Source of the DNA: an uncultured Bacteroidota bacterium
GTDB taxonomy: Bacteria; Bacteroidota; Bacteroidia; UKL13-3
NCBI GenBank assembly: GCA_903834625.1
Contig: CAILJQ010000174.1
Coordinates: 1-49,745 of the forward strand
Direction of reading: 5' to 3'
DNA: 49,745 nt
Below the pieces are notes generated by a model. The model ran no database searches. It saw only the letters and a program-made list of their open reading frames with translations, and was not told where the DNA came from. Positions 45,073-49,745 of this stretch are shown in pieces (within the stretch, counting starts at the first letter, position 1; every line of letters begins with the position of its first letter). Position numbers and translations under genes: made by a program.

Positions 45073-47895
45073 ATGAAATTTCTTAGCTGTTTTCGTCTCC
45101 TTTTGGCCATTGTGCCTACATTGGTTTTTGCCCAAAATACACCTCATGCCAATTTGGTCAATCCATTTATAGGTACCGGTGGTCACGGACATACTTTTCC
45201 CGGACCAGTAGTTCCATTTGGCATGGTGCAGGTTGGTCCAGATACCCGCATTGATGGCAGTTGGGATGGTTGTGGAGGGTATCATTATGATGATAGTTTA
45301 ATTTATGGATTTAGCCATACCCATTTGAGTGGAACAGGTTGTAGTGATTTAGGAGATGTAATGCTTATGCCTACTGCTGCAGGTATTAGTTTCGACCCAA
45401 AAGTTTATGCCTCAAAATTTGACCACAAACAAGAAAAAGCAAGTGCTGGCTATTACCAAGTTAATTTATTAGCCAATAATATAAAGGTTGACCTTACGGC
45501 TAGTACCCGTGTAGGTTTGCACAAATACACCTTTCCTAACAAAGGAACCTACCAAGTGATTTTAGACCTTCACCACAGAGACAAACTCTTACAAGGTGAC
45601 ATTAAACAGGTATCATCCAGCGCAGTGACAGGATACAGAAACAGCGATGCTTGGGCCAAAAACCAACGTTTGTTTTACCGAATTGAGTTTTCAAAAGACA
45701 TTCAAAGGATTATTTACAATGAAGATAAAACCAAAGCAGCCTTTGTCTTTTATTTGAAAAAAGGAGAGGTATTGTATACCAAGGTTTCCATAAGTGCAGT
45801 TGACCAAGAAGGTGCCAACAAAAACATGGCGCAAGAAATGCCTGATTTTAACTTTGAGAAAGTAAAAAAAGAGGCTGAACTTTTATGGGAAAAAGAGCTA
45901 TCAAAAATTACTACCGAGGGCGGCACTCCTGAACAAAGAAACGTATTTTATACTGCCCTTTACCATTGCTTCATTCACCCAAGCATATACAATGATGTAG
46001 ATGGAAGATACCTTGGCAGGGACATGCAAATTCATCAAGCCGATGGGTTTAATTATTATACCATCTTTAGCCTATGGGATACCTTTAGAGCCTTACATCC
46101 TTTATTTAATTTGGTTCAGCGCGAACGAAATGCAGATTTTATAAAAACCTTTTTAATACAGTACCAACACGCAGGGCGCATGCCTATGTGGGAACTTTGG
46201 AGCAATGAAACAGATTGTATGATTGGTTACCATTCTGTAAGCATTATTGCAGATGCCTTGGCTAAAGGCAATGATAACTTCGACAAAAACTTGGCTGCAG
46301 AAGCTTGCGCCAGAACCTCAACATATAACCATTATGGCGTTCCAATATTCAGAAATCAAGGATACCTTACCGTTGAAAATGAACACGAAAGTGTAAGCAA
46401 ATCATTAGAGTATGCTTATGGCGATTGGTGTTATGAACGTGTTTTACAACTATTAAACAATACCCAACAAGCCAAACCTAAATACCCCGGCAATTTAAGT
46501 TGGCAAATGGTGTTCAATGAACAAAATGGTTTTATGCAACCACGTAGCAACGGCGGATGGTACCAACCTTTTATTGCCAAAGAAGTAAATAACAATTACA
46601 CAGAAGCCAATGCATGGCAATACTCCTTTTTTGTGCCTCAAAATATTGCAGGATTAATTGCAGCACATGGAGGAAAGGCTGCATTTGAGGCCAAACTAGA
46701 TGAGCTGTTTACCACTGGCAGTAAAACAGAAGGCCGCAATCAAGCCGACATATCAGGCTTAATTGGTCAGTATGCACATGGCAATGAACCTAGCCATCAT
46801 ATGGCCTATTTATATAATTATGTAGGCAAGCCTCAAAAAACAAGGGCTTTGGTTTCAAAAATATTACGTGAAATGTATGCCAATGCCCCAGATGGTTTAG
46901 CGGGAAATGAAGATTGCGGACAAATGAGTGCATGGTATGTATTTTCTGCCATGGGATTTTATCCGGTAACGCCAGGAATTAATGAATACCAAGCTGGGAC
47001 AGCTATTTTTAGCACTGTTAGAATTAAAGACAAGGAAAACTATTTAATGGTAAGAAATGTAATTAACCCTGCGGTAGACTCATTGGCAATACCTGAAACT
47101 TATAAAAAAATAATACCTATTGAAACCGGACCAGAAGTAATATCACCCAAATCTAAAGGTATTCTACCCTATCCTATTTTGAATGCAAAATCAAAATCAT
47201 TTGGAGATAGTTTGCTTATTGAAGCCAACTTTGGCTCTACCCAAAATATTACTTCAACCCTATTCATCAAAATAGAAAGTGACTCAGGCAAAATGCTGAA
47301 AGAATTTACCTACTCAAAGCCATTTTATATTTACCAAAATGCAAACATTACGGCTTCGGTTCAAACCGAAATAAATGGCGAGAAAACGAGCTTATATTGC
47401 ATGGGGAGATTTTATAAAAGACCCAATAATTGGCGCGTCAAAACATTTACACCTTATAATAACCAATATACAGCAGGCGGACCGGGAGCATTGGTAGACG
47501 GCATGTTTGGAGATGCAGATTGGCGCAAGGGTGGCTGGCAAGGCTATTGGGGACAAGATTTGGTTGCTGAAATAGATTTGGGTCAGACCAAAACCATCAA
47601 TGAATTTTATGGCGACTTTTTACAAGACCAACGTGCGTGGATTGTATTACCAAAAAAGGTATTGTTTTATACTTCAGAAGATGGCATCAATTATACCTTA
47701 CAAGGAGAAAGTGGTCATGATACTCCATGGCAAGTTATGGAAGCACTTACCAAAACTATTTCTTTTAAACCTCAAACACCTGTTAAGGCAAGGTACGTAA
47801 AAGTGGTGGCTCAGAATTATGGCAAATTACCCCCTGCACATTTAAGCGCTGGTGAAGATGCATATGTATTTGTAGATGAAATTGGGGTAAGATAA
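45073..47895 (+). CDS. GH92 alpha-mannosidase family glycoside hydrolase
   Basis: The 940-residue protein has a signal peptide (MKFLSCFRLLLAIVPTLVFAQ). It then shows the GH92 start ANLVNPFIGTGGHGHTFPGP and the conserved HTHLSGTGCSDLGD, with an N-terminal beta-sandwich and an (alpha/alpha)6 domain carrying the catalytic region (GNEDCGQMSAWYVFSAMGFY, about residue 611). These calcium-dependent inverting exo-mannosidases trim alpha-mannosides of glycans. A C-terminal F5/8-type discoidin-like domain (about 790-940: EIDLGQTKTINEFYG, KARYVKVVAQ) is extra compared with the short GH92 form and may bind glycans. There is no T9SS domain, so it is probably periplasmic. It holds a 16-base near-palindrome at 47355. 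Confidence 0.94.
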   Translation: MKFLSCFRLLLAIVPTLVFAQNTPHANLVNPFIGTGGHGHTFPGPVVPFGMVQVGPDTRIDGSWDGCGGYHYDDSLIYGFSHTHLSGTGCSDLGDVMLMPTAAGISFDPKVYASKFDHKQEKASAGYYQVNLLANNIKVDLTASTRVGLHKYTFPNKGTYQVILDLHHRDKLLQGDIKQVSSSAVTGYRNSDAWAKNQRLFYRIEFSKDIQRIIYNEDKTKAAFVFYLKKGEVLYTKVSISAVDQEGANKNMAQEMPDFNFEKVKKEAELLWEKELSKITTEGGTPEQRNVFYTALYHCFIHPSIYNDVDGRYLGRDMQIHQADGFNYYTIFSLWDTFRALHPLFNLVQRERNADFIKTFLIQYQHAGRMPMWELWSNETDCMIGYHSVSIIADALAKGNDNFDKNLAAEACARTSTYNHYGVPIFRNQGYLTVENEHESVSKSLEYAYGDWCYERVLQLLNNTQQAKPKYPGNLSWQMVFNEQNGFMQPRSNGGWYQPFIAKEVNNNYTEANAWQYSFFVPQNIAGLIAAHGGKAAFEAKLDELFTTGSKTEGRNQADISGLIGQYAHGNEPSHHMAYLYNYVGKPQKTRALVSKILREMYANAPDGLAGNEDCGQMSAWYVFSAMGFYPVTPGINEYQAGTAIFSTVRIKDKENYLMVRNVINPAVDSLAIPETYKKIIPIETGPEVISPKSKGILPYPILNAKSKSFGDSLLIEANFGSTQNITSTLFIKIESDSGKMLKEFTYSKPFYIYQNANITASVQTEINGEKTSLYCMGRFYKRPNNWRVKTFTPYNNQYTAGGPGALVDGMFGDADWRKGGWQGYWGQDLVAEIDLGQTKTINEFYGDFLQDQRAWIVLPKKVLFYTSEDGINYTLQGESGHDTPWQVMEALTKTISFKPQTPVKARYVKVVAQNYGKLPPAHLSAGEDAYVFVDEIGVR
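47355..47370. repeat. 16-base near-palindrome, GGTYYRRACC family
   Basis: TTCGGTTCAAACCGAA, one base from the perfect 16-mer seen at 3828 and 14684, lies in the GH92 gene and is read as S-V-Q-T-E. Confidence 0.9.
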
Positions 47896-47898
47896 TCC

Positions 47899-48480
47899 TT
47901 ATATAAACATCCGTACTTTTTGGCAATAGTCAGCATAGGCTTTGCCAAATTGTTGTTTAAGTTTAGCTTCCTCTAACAAAGCTCCAACATACAGATATGT
48001 GCCGCTAATAATACCCAAAACCAAAACTGGCAAGGTTGGGCTGTACAAAAAATATCCTATAAAAAACACATAACTGGCGGTGTATAATGGGTGGCGCACA
48101 TATTGGTTCAAACCTTTTATTTTAAGGTCTGAACCAAGGGCAGAGTTAAATGTATTTGTTTTGTACATTTCAATCCCTAGAAATTCTGAGCTGCTATAAT
48201 TTTTAAAACTTATGGCCATAAATAAGATAGAAATGACAATTAGAATTAACCCCAATATTTGGAGGGAAAACACTTTAAACAGGAAGGAATAAAGTTCATT
48301 TTGAACCTTCAATTCCTGCCAAGCAATAAACAACAATAAAACAGAAATTGCATTGTAAAAAAGTCGGTAAAACCTTGTAAAAACAGGCAATGAAGCACTC
48401 ACCCAATTTTTAACCACATTGGCAGCTAATAGGCTATGAACAGCATAAAACAGCAACAATTTAAGCGTAAGGCTTAGCAA
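47899..48480 (-). CDS. Isoprenylcysteine-carboxyl-methyltransferase-like membrane protein
   Basis: The 193-residue protein has about five hydrophobic segments and a C-terminal methyltransferase block typical of the ICMT/PEMT/NnrU superfamily: GLNQYVRHPLYTASYVFFIG (SAM-binding), then LLEEAKLKQQFGKAYADYCQ. Such enzymes methylate lipids or prenylated groups in the membrane; the substrate here is unknown. It converges on GH92 with a 3-base gap. Two GGTYYRRACC sites lie 21 bases apart, start to start (48105 and 48126). Confidence 0.85.
   Translation of the reverse strand: MLSLTLKLLLFYAVHSLLAANVVKNWVSASLPVFTRFYRLFYNAISVLLLFIAWQELKVQNELYSFLFKVFSLQILGLILIVISILFMAISFKNYSSSEFLGIEMYKTNTFNSALGSDLKIKGLNQYVRHPLYTASYVFFIGYFLYSPTLPVLVLGIISGTYLYVGALLEEAKLKQQFGKAYADYCQKVRMFI
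48105..48135. repeat. Two adjacent GGTYYRRACC decamers
   Basis: GGTTCAAACC (48105-48114) and GGTCTGAACC (48126-48135) occur 21 bases apart within the ICMT-like gene, the densest pair in the window. In the gene they are read as G-L-N and G-S-D. Confidence 0.85.
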
Positions 48481-48486
48481 AATATT

Positions 48487-49317
48487 TTATATAATTACTT
48501 GTTCAAGTAATCTAATTCCCTTCTCTGTTTGATGCACTGTGCAAGCTGCATGGAAAGGGTCGTGTTCAAAGTAAAGCACATCACCTGTAGCGGCAGCCGC
48601 TTGAAGGATGCTTGTTTTTTCTTTCATGGTATCGAGCGGACGAACATCATAACCCATTACATAGGCCGTTGGAATATGCGCTTGGGTTGGAATAACATCT
48701 GCTAAATAAATCAACTTCTTACCTTTGTAAGGAATAACCGGATGCATCATTTGCTGTGTATGACCTTTGGTATATAATAAATCAATTTCTGCATGAAAAC
48801 GTTCGCCTTCTTTGAGCAATTTTAACTGCCCACTCTCCTCTATTGGTAGGATGTTTTCTTTTAAAAAACTTGCCTTTTCTCTAGGATTTGCATGAAGACT
48901 TTCATTCCAATGATCTTCTGCAACCCAATAGGTGGCATTTGGGAAAGCAGTCTGATAGCGCGTTCTATCTGCATTCCACTCTATGCTTCCACCACAATGA
49001 TCGAAGTGTAAATGAGACAATACCATATCTGTCACATCAGATTTTGTAAAACCATGTTTGTTCAATGATTTTTCCAATGTATCTTCCCCGTGCAAAAAAT
49101 AATAACTAAAGAATTTATCGTCTTGCTTTTCCCCAATACCATTGTCAATAAGGATCAATCTGTTTCCGGTTTGAACCAACAAGCAACGCATGGCCAATTG
49201 AATCATGTTGTTTTCATCGGCGGGATTCATTTTATTCCAAATACTTTTAGGTACCACACCAAACATGGCACCTCCATCCAATTTAAAAAAGCCGGTATCT
49301 ATTGTAAATAATTCCAT
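48487..49317 (-). CDS. Metallo-beta-lactamase-fold hydrolase
   Basis: The 276-residue protein has the MBL signature: VLSHLHFDHCGG (metal-binding His/Asp set), the later LYTKGHTQQMMHPV (third-motif His), LIYLADVIPT (bridging Asp) and a terminal FEHDP region. The N-terminus FTIDTGFFKLDGGAMFGVVPK resembles the quorum-quenching-lactonase/phosphodiesterase-like group of MBL proteins. There is no signal peptide, so it is cytosolic. The substrate cannot be inferred; a lactonase or esterase activity is a guess from family resemblance. It lies just upstream of the ICMT-like gene on the same strand (6-base gap) and is probably cotranscribed with it. Confidence 0.88.
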   Translation of the reverse strand: MELFTIDTGFFKLDGGAMFGVVPKSIWNKMNPADENNMIQLAMRCLLVQTGNRLILIDNGIGEKQDDKFFSYYFLHGEDTLEKSLNKHGFTKSDVTDMVLSHLHFDHCGGSIEWNADRTRYQTAFPNATYWVAEDHWNESLHANPREKASFLKENILPIEESGQLKLLKEGERFHAEIDLLYTKGHTQQMMHPVIPYKGKKLIYLADVIPTQAHIPTAYVMGYDVRPLDTMKEKTSILQAAAATGDVLYFEHDPFHAACTVHQTEKGIRLLEQVII

Positions 49318-49339
49318 GTAACAAGATTAAGAAAAAAAC

Positions 49340-49745
49340 ATGCAAAAAATAGCAATCCTTTTACTTTATAAAAATGCTTCTGCAAAAGCCCTACAGCTGA
49401 TGCTTTTAATTGTAATTTTCTCCACTAATATCAAAGCTCAAGATACTATATACTTAGATAAAATTTGGGAAAAATGCACAAAGGAAGATGCTGCTTATTT
49501 TAGGATATTATCTCAATCAAATCCACTTCATGTTCGCGACTATTACATCAATGGGAAACTTCAAATGCAGGGTGCTTACACAGACACCATTTATGAAAAT
49601 GAAAATGGTCCTTGTGAATATTATGGAGAGGATGGAAGAATTCAAAAAAAAATGTATATACCTACATGCCCAATTAAATGGTTTGTATCAAGAATACCAT
49701 TCAAACGGAAAACTCAAAACAGAAGGGTTTTACCTTTTAGGAAAC
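49340..49745 (+). pseudogene. YwqK/MORN-like secreted protein, frame broken at an A9 tract (window end)
   Basis: I read this by hand; the 3' end runs past the window, so the gene is partial. It begins with a signal-like leader (MQKIAILLLYKNASAK ... STNIKAQ) and continues with short repeating segments (IYENENGPCEYYGEDGRIQ). Those are typical of YwqK-type repeats with NG-x-x-x-Y-Y units. After an A9 run at 49644-49652 the frame loses sense (IPTCPIKWFVSRIPFKRK). Removing one A restores a good repeat (LNGLYQEYHSNGKLKTEG). Either the gene is frameshifted, the tract is phase-variable, or it is a sequencing or assembly error. Function unknown. Confidence 0.6.

Noticed and set aside
1-49745. CRISPR arrays, rRNA, tRNA, prophage or plasmid replication functions.
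   Set aside because: No regularly spaced short repeats with unique spacers, no cloverleaf or rRNA-like sequence, and no phage or replication genes other than priA were seen.

Overview
The window looks like chromosomal DNA of a free-living, AT-rich member of the Bacteroidota. The evidence is consistent: type IX secretion (T9SS) components (PorQ and a PorP/SprF protein), secreted proteins with type A and type B T9SS sorting domains, DUF5686, DUF4294 and LruC-type proteins, Bacteroidota-type promoters (TTG, about 18-20 bases, then TAnnTTTG), and no clear Shine-Dalgarno sequences. I cannot place it below phylum from the sequence alone. I saw no tRNA, rRNA, CRISPR array, phage or conjugative module. 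The only mobile-type gene is a single-copy IS200-like (RAYT) transposase.

Layout. 1-2.6 kb: end-truncated cupin protein (-), a small SAM methyltransferase (+) and EF-P (-), around a 475-base convergent intergenic region rich in inverted repeats. 2.7-9.8 kb: DUF5686 outer-membrane protein (+), convergent with a minus-strand run of lipoprotein, aminoacyl-histidine dipeptidase and PriA. 9.8-10.4 kb: RAYT transposase with GC-rich palindromes inside its reading frame. 10.6-21.7 kb: a 10-repeat Ig-like T9SS protein (+), an M1 metallopeptidase joined to an outer-membrane barrel (-), and a BNR/PKD surface protein (+). 21.8-26.5 kb: rsmG, a family 2 glycosyltransferase, DUF4294 and lgt (all -), then threonine aldolase (+). 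26.7-33.2 kb: an 1849-residue type B T9SS adhesin-like protein followed by its probable PorP/SprF partner. 33.3-36.6 kb: PLP aminotransferase (-) and ABC-F ATPase (+). 36.7-41.2 kb: two tandem LruC lipoproteins (-). 41.3-45.0 kb: htpG (-) and the porQ-cmk pair (+). 45.1-49.7 kb: GH92 mannosidase (+), isoprenylcysteine-methyltransferase-like membrane protein (-), MBL-fold hydrolase (-), and the start of a YwqK/MORN-like secreted protein (+) that is disrupted at an A9 tract.

How the genes fit together. Much of the window serves the cell surface. PorQ and PorP/SprF belong to the T9SS apparatus. Three very large proteins (Ig-repeat, BNR/PKD and FG-GAP/lectin/SprB) are its likely cargo. Lgt lipidates lipoproteins such as the two LruC proteins and the small lipoprotein at 9.4 kb. 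GH92 and the peptidases suggest use of glycoproteins and peptides. The rest is housekeeping: EF-P, PriA, RsmG, HtpG, CMP kinase and ABC-F.

The strongest unexplained signal is a self-complementary decamer family, GGTYYRRACC. I found it 13 times by hand where well under one is expected, mostly inside genes and in all three reading frames. It resembles the HIP1 type of iterated palindrome. Other notable points are the peptidase-barrel fusion, gene conversion between the LruC paralogues, a sigma-54-like promoter upstream of one of them, and the A9-tract frameshift.
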